A stretch of 64,000 nucleotides of DNA from Lathyrus oleraceus (Eukaryota; Streptophyta; Magnoliopsida; Fabales; Fabaceae), in contig NC_066579.1 in NCBI RefSeq assembly GCF_024323335.1, positions 129,456,354 through 129,520,353 on the forward strand. The letters are read 5' to 3'. Positions within the stretch are counted from its first letter, which is position 1, and each line of letters opens with the position of its first letter. This document shows, piece by piece, positions 1 to 8,917 of this stretch. The notes beneath the pieces are model-generated. The model did not search any database. It worked only from the letters and a program-made list of their open reading frames with translations, and was not told the origin of the DNA. The position numbers and the translations under genes are program-made.

Positions 1-758
1 TTTGTGGGAGTTTTTGCACAAAGAACTATAGAGTTAGGCTAGACATGCGGATCCCCAACTATAACTACCTATTCTATCTATATGTCTAAGTAAAGGTAAG
101 TACATAATATGCATGCTAGAACCACTACCTTCGGGAAATAAAAAGGATCCTAGTAACAACATAATGTAACACCTAGTTTTGATGATTCGAGCATCTTCGG
201 TAGAATGCTCATCTAAATAAAAACTATTATAATATGACTTTAGGCGTGAAAGTAGTATACCTTGTCCCCTAGCATTATCATCTAACAAATCAGTGTTTAA
301 AAGCTCCATGCAAATTGAATTTGGAAAGTTGGTCTTACCATTAACAGCTTTGCCTTCAATTCGTAGTCCTAAAAGCATGTAGACGTCTTCTAACGTCACG
401 GTACACTCACCGGTTGGAAACCAAAATGTGTGTGTCTCTGGCCTCCATCTTTCGCATAAGGCTAGAATGAACTTGTTATCTATAGACCAAGACATAATTT
501 TGCTAAGGTGACCAAAACCGGCGAGTTCAACATAAGGTTGAATCATCGGGTCCATTGGGACAAATTCGTGGACTCGAGTGCGAAACCTTGAGACATCCTA
601 TAATAGAAATAATGTAACACTTGACTAAGTCGGTATTTCAAAATAAAATGGGGTTGGTGGAGATGAAACATAAAAAAGAAGTATAAGAAAAAACTTACGT
701 ATGTCGCGATGTTTGCAACTGTTCCTCTGTGTGCTTCGCCCATTGTGAGTAAAGACAT
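1..758 (-). pseudogene. MAIN-like plant mobile domain (PMD) gene, 5' part, with premature stop; 3' part beyond window
   Basis: Two exons are readable on the minus strand. Exon 1 (758 to 699) begins MSLLTMGEAHRG and ends at a good donor (GTAAGT). The intron covers 698 to 598 and ends in TATAG. Exon 2 runs in phase 0 from 597 off the left edge. The protein matches the plant mobile domain of MAIN/MAIL-like proteins: an AGFGHL-type start, then ALCERWRPETHTFWFPTGECTV, EDVYMLLGL and RIGSYSWGSACLA. In this family the SACLA motif is followed by more domain, and readable sequence of the right kind does continue here, but after a TAA at 34-36. The gene is therefore probably broken about 190 residues in. 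PMD proteins of the MAIN/MAIL1 group act in the nucleus in gene expression and transposon silencing, and many copies are carried by or lie beside transposons. It lies head to head with the MULE transposase. Domain assignment is firm; whether the stop destroys function is inferred. Confidence 0.75.
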
Positions 759-955
759 ATTGTTGGGGAGTTGGTGTAGATGAAAATGGAAGATTTTGTT
801 GAAGATGAAATTGTAAAAGAAGTAATGTAGATGAAGTAGTGAGAAATGTAGATGAAGTAGTGAGAATGTTGGTGTGGAAGAATTGTTGAAGGAGTGGATC
901 AATTTATAGGCAAATGGAGGAGTGCATGAAAAATTGTGTTTGCATGGTGTCTCCA

Positions 956-1138
956 CCTCATTTGGCGACCATGTACAATATTTAGGAGGGGGCGCCATTC
1001 AAATTGGCGACACCATAGGGTACATGCATGCAAGGCTAGTTCTGAATGCTTGGTTTCGAGGACTGACTCCATGGGGGCGCCATTCAAATTGGCGACCATG
1101 TACAAGCCTTAAAGGTAGGCGCCAAACCAATTGGCGCC
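956..1138. repeat. GGCGCC-containing inverted motifs, left array
   Basis: GGCGCC and its partner TTGGCGAC or TTGGCGCC recur at 991, 1076 and 1118-1138. Two copies read GGCGCCATTCAAATTGGCGA. The last is a clean imperfect palindrome, GGCGCC followed by nine spacer bases and TTGGCGCC counted from its end. The same kind of motif is found on the other side of the transposase at 4.74-5.49 kb. Function unknown. Confidence 0.6.
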
Positions 1139-1394
1139 ACCTTCTGCATGTCTGACACGTGGCATTGTTGTCTCCTGCATGCTGAACAAAACACTTATGG
1201 ATGGCTTGCATGATTGACACATCATCTCTGACCATCTTAGGTGTCCGACACGTGTCTGTCTTGTCTCCTGTATGCTGATGACTACCTTCTTGATAGCTTG
1301 CCTGGCTGACACATCAACTCACACTGTCTTGCAGGATTGACACATCATCTCAGACACGTGGCTCTCTAGTATCCTGCATGCTGAATACTCACTT

Positions 1395-1590
1395 CTGTCT
1401 TGCATGACAGACACATCAAGTTTTGACTAGCTAGCATGCTTGACACATCAACTCACACTGTCTTGCATGACAGACACATCAACTCTTGACTAGCTAGCAT
1501 GCTTGACACATCAAGTCACACTGTCTTGCATGACAGACACCTCATCTCTGAAATTACTTGCATGCTTGACACGGTATCTCAGACTACCTT
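1395..1590. repeat. Tandem repeat, 63-bp period, about three copies
   Basis: The phrase TGCATGACAGACAC recurs at 1401, 1464 and 1527, exactly 63 bases apart. Between the copies are repeated CTAGCTAGCATGC and TTGACACATCAA phrases. The block lies between the GGCGCC array and the transposase start, in the presumed promoter region. Looser relatives of the same phrases, such as TGACACATCA and GACACGTGGC, extend left to about 1150. Confidence 0.75.
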
Positions 1591-1612
1591 CAATGTGAGA
1601 CACTGATACCAT

Positions 1613-1620
1613 CTATTTAA
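1613..1620 (+). promoter_or_regulatory. TATA-like box of the transposase gene and repetitive 5' leader
   Basis: CTATTTAA lies about 150 bases before the ATG at 1772. The presumed leader (1621-1771) is C/T-rich. It repeats a block of roughly 36 bases (CACATTCATCTGCACTTGC and following) at about 1630 and 1731. Position and composition fit a plant core promoter; no experimental support. Confidence 0.35.
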
Positions 1621-1771
1621 GTGTCTTACTATCACATTCATCTGCACTTGCAAAATACTTTTCATCTTTACTCACATTCATCTTCACTCACATTAATACT
1701 TATCATCTGCAAAATACTTATCATCTTCACTCACATTCATCTGCACTTGCAAAATAGTTTTCATCTCCAAA

Positions 1772-2296
1772 ATGTCATCTTCATCATTATACAGTATCAA
1801 CGTTCACTGCAACGGTGAAACTTTTGAGTCTGAGCTTCATGGTTTTTGTTTTAAAAACACTGATACCATTAGAGTCACGATGAAGAGAAATGCAACCTTT
1901 TTGCATTTCAAAAAAAGAATACAATCCTTCATAGCATCAGGTAATGTGTCAAAGATGACATATCAGAATCCTATATTTTTTGAGAATGGTCAATGCAAGT
2001 TTTTCCCCCTAAAGATACGAGACGATGAAGATGTTGAAAGCATGTTTCTTAGTCATGAACATTCAGGCATGGATTGTATCGAGTTGTACATTACTCTACA
2101 GCCATGTATACCGTCTCAACAGTCTCAACTAACAGATCAGGATCCAGCTGGTGGAGATGCTGCAGATGATGCACAATGGTCAGATGAACTCAACCCAGAA
2201 GCAGAAGTAGAGGTCGAGGTTGTTGATGAAGAAGAAGAGGAGACTGAGATACAGGTTGATCACATCCTGAATGACGACGATGAAGATGAGGCTTAA
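1772..2296 (+). CDS. N-terminal PB1-like domain part of MULE transposase (174 aa, ends at in-frame TAA)
   Basis: The ATG at 1772 opens a 174-residue frame. Residues 1-115 resemble the PB1-like N-terminal domain often fused to plant MULE transposases: a short beta-rich start, FKKRIQSFI, then a block rich in charged residues. It ends in a strongly acidic tail (about residues 145-174, mostly Glu and Asp). The TAA at 2294-2296 is followed, in the same frame and without another stop, by 15 codons of proline-rich linker and then by the transposase frame at 2342. This is therefore best read as the first part of one protein of about 812 residues that acquired a nonsense codon. A separate small protein or stop-codon readthrough cannot be excluded. 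Confidence 0.6.
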   Translation: MSSSSLYSINVHCNGETFESELHGFCFKNTDTIRVTMKRNATFLHFKKRIQSFIASGNVSKMTYQNPIFFENGQCKFFPLKIRDDEDVESMFLSHEHSGMDCIELYITLQPCIPSQQSQLTDQDPAGGDAADDAQWSDELNPEAEVEVEVVDEEEEETEIQVDHILNDDDEDEA

Positions 2297-2341
2297 CCAC
2301 CACCAATACCTCCTACTCATGCCTATATTCCTCCTCAACAT

Positions 2342-4210
2342 ATGACAAATATGGCTCTTAACGACGATGAAATGTCCGACAGTGTCTTCTATAATCCGTA
2401 TCCGAGACCAGTAGGCGAATTAAAGGTGGGAGACATGTTTCGTACCAAAGAGGAATGTGTCTTGGCAATCAAAAAATACCACATGAACAACTTTGCTGAC
2501 TTTACGGTGAAACGCACTGATTCTAGAAGGTATGTTATCGAATGTCGTAACATGCTTTGTAAGTTTCGTTTGGCTGCATCTTACAAGAAGAAAAATGACT
2601 CTTGGGAGATCGCTTCAATAGACCCACCACACAGTTGCGTCGCAACAACCGTTGAACAAGATCACCGTAAACTGAGCACAACTTTGATATGTCGAGACAT
2701 TCTGCCATTGGTAAATAAAGACCCATCAGTGAAGGTGAGTATAATTATATCCCATATCCGAACAACATATAATTATACTCCATCTTACAAGAAAGCATGG
2801 ATTGCGAGGACAAAGGCTGTTGAGCAGGTTTTCGGCAACTGGGAGGACTCATTCAAGGAATTACCACGGTTTTTATGGGCACTAAAAACTTATGTCCCAG
2901 GAACTGTGGCAATTCTGGAGACAGTGCCAGCAATGATGCCAGACGGAACCTGTGCTACAGGTAATAGAATATTTCACCGTCTCTTTTGGGCATTTGACCC
3001 GTGCATCAAAGGTTTCGCTTTCTGCAAACCTCTCCTGCAAATTGATGGCACTTGGTTATACGGAAAATACAAGGGTACGTTGCTCATGGCAGTTGCACAA
3101 GACGGTAACAACAATGTATTTCCCATTGCCTTTGCTCTTGTTGAAGGTGAAACGGCTGGTGGATGGGGTTTCTTTCTTCGACATCTCAGAACGCATGTCG
3201 CTCCACAAGCCAATCTATGTTTGATTTCTGATAGACATGCTGCCATCGAAAGTGCCTACAACAACCATGACAACGGATGGCATGATCCTCCTTCTACACA
3301 TGTCTACTGTATCAGACACATTGCACAAAACTTCATGCGTGCTATAAAAGATAAGAATCTTCGCAAGAAGGTGGTGAATGCTGGGTATGCTTTAACTCAA
3401 CCGTCTTTTCAATATTATCGTGATGAGATTCGTCTGTCTAATGAAGACGCGGGGAGATGGATAAATAACATCCCAGTAGAGCAGTGGGCAAGAGCATTTG
3501 ACGGTGGTCGTCGATGGGGCCACATGACAACAAACATTGTGGAATGCATGAACGGGGTTTTCAAAGGAATTCGAAACCTGCCGATAACCGCCTTGGTAAG
3601 ATCAACCTATTATAGGTTGGCTTCTATGTTCGCAACCAGAGGTGAAAGATGGAGTGCAGTGTTAATGTCTGGACAAGTATTCAGTGAGTGTTGCATGAAG
3701 GTCATGAAAGAGGAGAGCATCAAAGCTACGACACACGCTGTAACAGTGTTTGACCGTCAAAGACAAAATTTCAGCGTCCAGGAAACAATGGGCAACAGCG
3801 AGGGGAGACCAAATTTAGCCTACGCGGTTAAACTACACAGAAGTTGGTGCGATTGTGGAAAATTTCAGGCCTTCCGCATACCTTGCTCCCATGTCATTGC
3901 AGCATGCGCTTATACTCGTCAAGACGCTTACACCCATTTATCTGATGTGTACAAGGCAAACACCATCATGAATGTATATAGTCAAAGCTTTTCAGTACTA
4001 CCAATGGAGGATTACTGGCCTCCATATGAAGGAGATATTGTTTGGCACAATGAAGAGATGCGTAGAAAGAAGAAAGGAAGGCCAAACAGCACACGTATCA
4101 GAACAGAGATGGATTCCACAGATAAAATGATAAGATTATGTAGTATCTATCGTCAACCAGGACACAACAAAAACAACTGTCCCAATCAAGGAGCATCATC
4201 TAGATCTTAA
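2342..4210 (+). CDS. MuDR/MULE-family transposase (622 aa)
   Basis: The layout is that of plant Mutator-like transposases. A MuDR-type DNA-binding zinc domain occupies about residues 25-95. The MULE catalytic core follows, with D235 (in LQIDGTWLYGKYKG), D297 (in LISDRHAAIESA) and E401 (in NIVECMNGVFKG) as the likely DDE triad. A SWIM zinc finger has C503, C505, C515 and H517. A C-terminal zinc knuckle (residues 600-613) keeps C600, H608 and C613 but has Tyr at position 603 where the second Cys is expected. The enzyme would cut and join the element's ends in the nucleus. The frame is open throughout. The first ATG after the upstream stop is at 2342, but the native start is probably 1772. Because the catalytic part is intact, the only evident lesions are the upstream stop and the altered knuckle. 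FAR1/FHY3-like transcription factors share the fold but have a different N-terminus. Confidence 0.85.
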   Translation: MTNMALNDDEMSDSVFYNPYPRPVGELKVGDMFRTKEECVLAIKKYHMNNFADFTVKRTDSRRYVIECRNMLCKFRLAASYKKKNDSWEIASIDPPHSCVATTVEQDHRKLSTTLICRDILPLVNKDPSVKVSIIISHIRTTYNYTPSYKKAWIARTKAVEQVFGNWEDSFKELPRFLWALKTYVPGTVAILETVPAMMPDGTCATGNRIFHRLFWAFDPCIKGFAFCKPLLQIDGTWLYGKYKGTLLMAVAQDGNNNVFPIAFALVEGETAGGWGFFLRHLRTHVAPQANLCLISDRHAAIESAYNNHDNGWHDPPSTHVYCIRHIAQNFMRAIKDKNLRKKVVNAGYALTQPSFQYYRDEIRLSNEDAGRWINNIPVEQWARAFDGGRRWGHMTTNIVECMNGVFKGIRNLPITALVRSTYYRLASMFATRGERWSAVLMSGQVFSECCMKVMKEESIKATTHAVTVFDRQRQNFSVQETMGNSEGRPNLAYAVKLHRSWCDCGKFQAFRIPCSHVIAACAYTRQDAYTHLSDVYKANTIMNVYSQSFSVLPMEDYWPPYEGDIVWHNEEMRRKKKGRPNSTRIRTEMDSTDKMIRLCSIYRQPGHNKNNCPNQGASSRS

Positions 4211-4290
4211 GATTTTTGTAACATTTTATCTAGACCTTAAGCTTTTTGTAACATTTTATCTTGATCTTATGCTTTTTGTAACATTGTATT
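4211..4290 (+). repeat. 30-bp tandem repeat in transposase 3' region
   Basis: TTTTTGTAACATT recurs with starts at about 4213, 4243 and 4273, a 30-base period, directly after the transposase stop. It is probably part of the 3' untranslated region. Its T-rich, GTAACA-containing phrases could act in 3' end formation, which is only inference. Confidence 0.7.
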
Positions 4291-4384
4291 TCTGTAACAA
4301 TCAATCAATATATATCATTAAGTTCTTGTTACAACGAGTTTCATAACCAACATCAGTACAAAACATCTGAAAACATAAATAATT

Positions 4385-4654
4385 CTAACTGATTACAACA
4401 ATCAAATTAATGTCGTCTCGACCAAACATCATTTCCCTAGCATCCTTATCAGTCTTCATTCGCACCCAACCAAAGATACTGTCAAGTCTCTCAATACTTC
4501 TGATTTTTTCCCCTTCTGGTATTTTCCCGTCTAACCATCGAACCAGCTCCCTCTTCAGTTGATCTAACGTGGTGATGTTCCAAAACAGCATCAGCAATTG
4601 AGGTTTGTCTCTCGCATAAATCACCTTACCGTATCGGCGACGAACACCAAACAT
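4385..4654 (-). CDS. Small MULE-associated ORF of unknown function (89 aa)
   Basis: This minus-strand frame begins MFGVRRRYGKVIYARDK and ends DDINLIVVIS. The open frame extends upstream to about 4699, but the only ATG is at 4654. A TATA-like box lies about 50 bases upstream (4706-4713), which supports a real transcript. The protein is basic in its first half, with LFWNITTLDQLKRELVRWLDG giving a helix-rich look, and contains no motif I can name. It converges on the transposase gene: their 3' ends are 175 bases apart. It sits inside the GGCGCC arrays, so it is probably an accessory gene of the element. Function not assigned. Confidence 0.5.
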   Translation of the reverse strand: MFGVRRRYGKVIYARDKPQLLMLFWNITTLDQLKRELVRWLDGKIPEGEKIRSIERLDSIFGWVRMKTDKDAREMMFGRDDINLIVVIS

Positions 4655-4705
4655 GATAGCCAAATGATTATATGAGTTGTGGAACAATAGGTCACACAAC
4701 GCATC

Positions 4706-4713
4706 TATTTATA
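4706..4713 (-). promoter_or_regulatory. TATA box for the small minus-strand ORF
   Basis: TATAAATA on the minus strand, about 50 bases upstream of the ATG at 4654. A good match to the plant TATA consensus. Confidence 0.4.
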
Positions 4714-4744
4714 AGACAAAAAGGCATTTTATAAGGGACTCGCC

Positions 4745-4875
4745 AATTGAGTTGGCGCCTCCTTTTAAAACATACACATAGGCGCCAATTGGATTGGCTA
4801 GGGCACCTACCCTAGCCTAGGGCACCTGCCCTAGCCTACGGCACCTGCCCTAGCCAATCCAATTGGCGCCTCCAT
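4745..4875. repeat. Long palindrome with perfect 26-bp arms (hairpin 1)
   Basis: The arm at 4780-4805 (starts AGGCGCCAATTGG, ends TAGGGCA) is the exact reverse complement of 4846-4871. The 40-base loop repeats GCACCTGCCCTAGCC-type phrases. A further CGCCAATTGAGTTGGCGCC palindrome lies at 4741-4759. A transcript from either strand would fold into a stable hairpin. Confidence 0.85.
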
Positions 4876-5308
4876 TCAAGTTTTAACAACAGTCGCCATA
4901 TGAACAACTTTCATGTTCATCAAAAATCCATTTGAAACTTGGAAGCTCATCATTCATTTCAAAACATTATAGATCATTTTGACAGAAACCCTAATTTTAG
5001 GTCAACTTCGCAGGGACCTAACTCACTCATTTTTAATTATTTTGAGGTGGGACCAAGTGCATTGGAAAATTTAAGATGTCTACTTCAAATGTTATGTTGG
5101 AAAAAATTTCATAACTCTAAAAGAAACACATGAAATAATGCAAGACATTATAGGTCAGATTACAGTTGAAAAACTCAGAAGTCCAACTTCAACTGCCCAT
5201 AACTTTCTCATAAAAAATCCAAATGATGCAAAATTTATATCCAAATTCATTGTCTTGAAAAGATCTACAACTTTCATGTTGAAGGTGTTTTCATTTGAGG
5301 CTTTTTTA
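4876..5308. other. Spacer between two palindromes, no gene
   Basis: AT-rich unique-looking sequence. Short open frames on the plus strand show no family resemblance. I see nothing else in it. Confidence 0.5.
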
Positions 5309-5490
5309 AGGGAGTCGCCAATTGGATTGGCGCCTCCTCTTAAAAAATCCACATAGGCGCCAATTGGATTGGCTAGGGCAGGTGCCCTAGCCAATCCAAT
5401 TGGCTAGGGCAGGTGCCCTAGCCAATCCAATTGGCGCCTCCTTGTAATTTTTAAGAGGGGTCGCCAATCCAATTGGCGCCTCCTCCTAAA
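5309..5490. repeat. Long palindrome with the same perfect 26-bp arms (hairpin 2) and outer inverted copies
   Basis: The arm 5355-5380 is the exact reverse complement of 5414-5439 and is the same 26-mer as in hairpin 1. The centre (5381-5413) is itself a palindromic copy built of TAGGGCA-GG-TGCCCTA. Outside it, 5309-5345 and 5452-5490 form a second, imperfect inverted pair (TCGCCAATTGGATTGGCGCC against its reverse, followed by CCTCTTAAAAA). Confidence 0.85.
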
Positions 5491-6423
5491 AATGGGGTAG
5501 ATTGGGAATTTTTTTGAAAACTGGGTTATTTTGGGAATTTCTTCGAAAAAGTGGGCTATCTCGGTAAATTTGCCGAACTTTGGCCGTGATTAACGTCGTA
5601 TTATTTTTAAATTTAAATATCAATAAAATCCCATAATTGATGTTGGTTTTTGGATAATTGCCGCTTCTAAAATTCATTTTCAAGTGCCTTGATTTATAGA
5701 GTCAATTTGTTTTGATTTTTTTAAAATAATTTTTATAATGTTATATATTTTAATTTAAAAAAAATTATATAATTAGTTTGAATAATTATATTTAAAATAT
5801 GAGATTAATTACTATACACTGTCAGTGTAAAAAGTTTTACACGGTCGGTTCATCACCATCACCCGTTTGTATTACTTTATAGATTTTTAAAATAAAAGTC
5901 AAACTTCTTTTAATATCCAACGTCTATAATTAACTGATGGTGTAAAACACTTTTACAATGTCAGTGTATTTCAATTAATCTCTTAAAATATTATTTTTGA
6001 TATTTTATTATTTTTATTAAAATTTTAAAAAATCACTTATAAATGACAATAGTTTCTTTCAAAGACTTGTGTAAAAAAATATAAATTTTAAAATTTAAAC
6101 TCGTAATACTAAAAACAAAAACAGGGGTAAATAAGAAATAATTTAGATTGAATGAAAAAAAAATACTTCTACAAAAATATTTTTTAATCAAATTAAAAAA
6201 AATATATTTTTATTTCTAAAATAAAATAATAAAATGTCATTTTCAAAATATTTTGTGTCTACTAAAAACATTCATAAATTAGTTTATCCATTTAACTAAA
6301 ATCACTTATAACCAAACAAAAAGAATAAATAAAATTAAAAATATAAAATAGGTAAAAGTGAAAACATTCATGATCTCTTCATCCTCTCCTTCCCTAACTC
6401 TAGCGGCCACCCCTTCTCCCCTC
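5491..6423. other. AT-rich remnant related to the fold-back element at 12.7-13.5 kb; no gene
   Basis: From about 5706 the text (TTTGTTTTGATTTTTTTAAA, then GAATAATTAT) parallels 13,066-13,360. The parallel resumes after the inserted MITE with TTTTAAAAAATCACTTA. The rest, including the sequence immediately left of the copia element (6331-6423), has no recognisable coding content. Confidence 0.5.
5801..5982. mobile_element. MITE of Mutator type, 182 bp, with perfect 9-bp target-site duplication
   Basis: The ends are inverted: both begin GAGATTAATT when read inwards and continue with similar ATACACTG...TGTAAAA...TTTTACAC text for about 45 bases. TTAAAATAT occurs immediately outside at 5792-5800 and 5983-5991. 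A 9-bp duplication is the hallmark of Mutator superfamily insertion. No coding capacity. Confidence 0.88.
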
Positions 6424-6632
6424 TGTTGGTGCAAAGGTAGAATAAATGATGAATGGAAATATTTTATTCAGAGAATGACGGCTACAAAACATGATAAAAA
6501 TTACAATGATTGTCACTCTATTTATAAGCTAAAACTAGGGTTACTATAATATGATAAAATACTAAAATACCCTCTAACAAACTTAGAGGCTAAGAAAATA
6601 GTACAACTAATAAATATGAATTACTTCTAATA
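6424..6632 (-). repeat. 3' LTR of copia element
   Basis: 209 bp, equal in length to its partner at 11,007-11,215. Preceded in coding sense by a purine-rich tract (AATTAAGGGATGG, plus-strand 6633-6645) that is the likely plus-strand primer site. Confidence 0.95.
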
Positions 6633-6644
6633 CCATCCCTTAAT

Positions 6645-8729
6645 TCATATTCCATCAAAATTTGTAACACCAATTCCATCCCTTAATCTGAGAAATTGAT
6701 CAGTCTTGATAGCTTTCGTCAGAACATCTGCCATCTGTTTCTGAGTGCTGCAGTGTACAACTTCTAACACTCCCCTCTGAACTTGATGTCTCAGAAAATG
6801 ATACTTGGTCTCAATGTGCTTGCTTCTCCCATGCAACACTGGGTTTTTGGCAAGATTGATTGTATACTTGTTGTCAATCATCAGCTTCAGAGGTTTGTTT
6901 ACTTTAATCTTCAGATCCTGCAATAGATTCAGAATCCACACAGCTTGGCATGCAGTAACAGCACCTGCAATGTATTCAGGTTCACAAGTTGACAACGCCA
7001 CAACAGGTTGCTTCTTGGAACACCAAGAAATGGGACCTCCCAGAAATTTGAATAAGTACCCAGACGTACTTCTTCTGTCAACTCTGTCTCCACACCAATC
7101 TGAATCTGAATAACTCAGAAGTTCTGACTCATCCTTTCTTCCAGAAGGAAATAATACTCCATACTTCAGAGTTCCCTTGATATATCTCAGAATCCTGACA
7201 GCAGCTTGGTAATGGGACCACTTAGGTTTACTCATGAACCTACTAACCATCCCAACTGAATAACAAATATCAGGTCTGGTATTGCACAAATACCTCAGAG
7301 AACCAACCAACTGTTTGAAGGTTGTAGCGTCCACATCCTTTCCATCAGAGTCAGAATCTAGTTTCTGATTTGTATCAGAAGGTGTGACATCAATCTTACA
7401 ATTCTTTAGATTAAATCTCTTCAGAAGTTCTAATTCATACTTGAGCTGATGCAAAATAATACCTTTCTCAGAGTATCTGAACTCCATCCCTAGAAAGTAT
7501 GTCATTTTGCCTAGATCAGTCATTTTGAATTCATTCATCAGAACTTTCTTGAACTTGGCTATCTCATGTTCAGAACTTCCAGTCAGCAGTATATCATCAA
7601 CATATAAACATACCAGAGTCATATTTCCTTCAGAAGTATGCTGAACATAGACACCGTACTCCATCTCACATTTCTGAAAGCCTTGCTTCTTGAAAAATGA
7701 ATCAATCTTCTGATTCCAAGCTCTGGGCGCTTGTTTCAATCCATATAGAGCTTTGTATAATCTGTACACCATCCCTTCCTGATTTTTTTTCACAAATCCA
7801 GGAGGTTGTGACACGTAAACTTCTTCTTCTAATGGACCGTTCAGAAATGCAGATTTTACATCTAAATGCATCAGAGGCCAATTCCTGTTAGCAGCTATTG
7901 CAATCACCATTCTGATTGTTTCATGTCTTGCTACAGGTGCAAACACTTCAGAGTAATCCAACCCAGGTTTCTGTAGAAATCCTCTGGCTACCAACCTTGC
8001 TTTATGTTTTCCAATTGAACCATCTGGCTTTAACTTCTGCTTGAAAACCCATCTGACGCTGATGGCTTTCTTGTCTTTTGGAAGTTCTGTCAGCTTCCAA
8101 GTCTTGTTTCTCTCTATAGCATCAAGTTCTTCTTTCATGGCCTTCATCCAGAGCTTCTGCTTAAGAGCCTCTTCTGTACTTATGGGTTCAGAGTCTACTA
8201 ACATGGCACACTGAATAACTTCTCCTTCAGAGTCTACTTCAGTGTCTTGCAGCATGTCAAATTCTGCATATCTTCTAGGGATGTTTCTGATTCTTTGTGG
8301 TCTCTGAACTTGTTCAGAGTCTTGAGCTTCAGAGTTTCTAGCTTCAGATGATTGACTTCCTCCAGAGCTTTGACCATCTTCAGGATCTGGCATATTTCTA
8401 GAGTCTGAATTGCCACCAGAATCTGGATTACCATCAGAGTCTAGGTCATTAGAGTCTGGATCATCAGAGTCACCTTCATCTTCTGAGTCTTCTCCAGAGT
8501 CAGAATCACTATCAGAATCAGAATCAACGTCAGAGTTTACTCCAACTTCAGAAATTCTTAACTCTGACTTTTCTTCAGAAGTTCTAACATCAGAATCAGA
8601 TTGAGACTTATCCCAATTCCAAGCTTCTGATTCCTTCACAATCACATCTCTGCTGAATTCAATTTTATTGGTTTCTGGACAATAGAGCTTGTATGCACCT
8701 GTACTGTGGTACCCTATCAGAATCATCAC
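6645..8729 (-). pseudogene. Copia pol, C-terminal part: reverse transcriptase and RNase H
   Basis: About 690 residues in one open frame. The first 60 residues are the tail of the integrase region (ILIGYHSTGAYKLYCPETNK). A long acidic Ser/Asp/Glu-rich linker follows (about residues 45-150). The RT comes next, with RWVFKQKLKPDG, HLDVKSAFLNG and the catalytic YVDDILLTG. RNase H starts at about residue 560, with YSDSDWCGD, ALSTCEPEY and the C-terminal ETKYHFLRHQV. RT copies element RNA into DNA in cytoplasmic particles and RNase H removes the RNA strand. In the RNase H, the normally conserved Ala after CE is Pro (CEPEY). The frame opens without a convincing ATG, because it is joined to the upstream integrase by a frameshift near 8744. 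It would not be made as an independent protein, hence pseudogene. Confidence 0.88.
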
Positions 8730-8917
8730 TTTGCTTCTATCATCCAGCTTCTGGCTTCTGGAACATGTTTATAGCAAACAGAACCAAACACCTTCAGATG
8801 ACTAACACTTTGTTTATCTCCAGCCCACTTCTGTATTGGAACTATTTCCTTCAACTTCTTCGTAGGACATCGGTTGAGTACATATGTTGCGGTGGCAACA
8901 GCTTCTCCCCAGAGCTT

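Larger units (their letters stand above)
950..5490 (+). mobile_element. Mutator-like element (MULE) candidate, boundaries unresolved
   Basis: This span holds a MuDR/MULE transposase frame on the plus strand and a small minus-strand ORF. It is flanked by GGCGCC-rich palindromic arrays at 956-1138 and 4745-5490. I infer that the arrays are subterminal or terminal inverted repeats of the element. No terminal tip with a flanking 9-bp duplication could be fixed by eye, so the limits given are those of the arrays. The MAIN-like gene on the left may be outside the element or part of a larger composite that starts beyond the window. Confidence 0.5.

Noticed and set aside
8410..8604. Ser/Glu-rich plus-strand frame opposite the copia linker
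   Set aside because: Mirror of the acidic Ser/Asp linker encoded on the minus strand.
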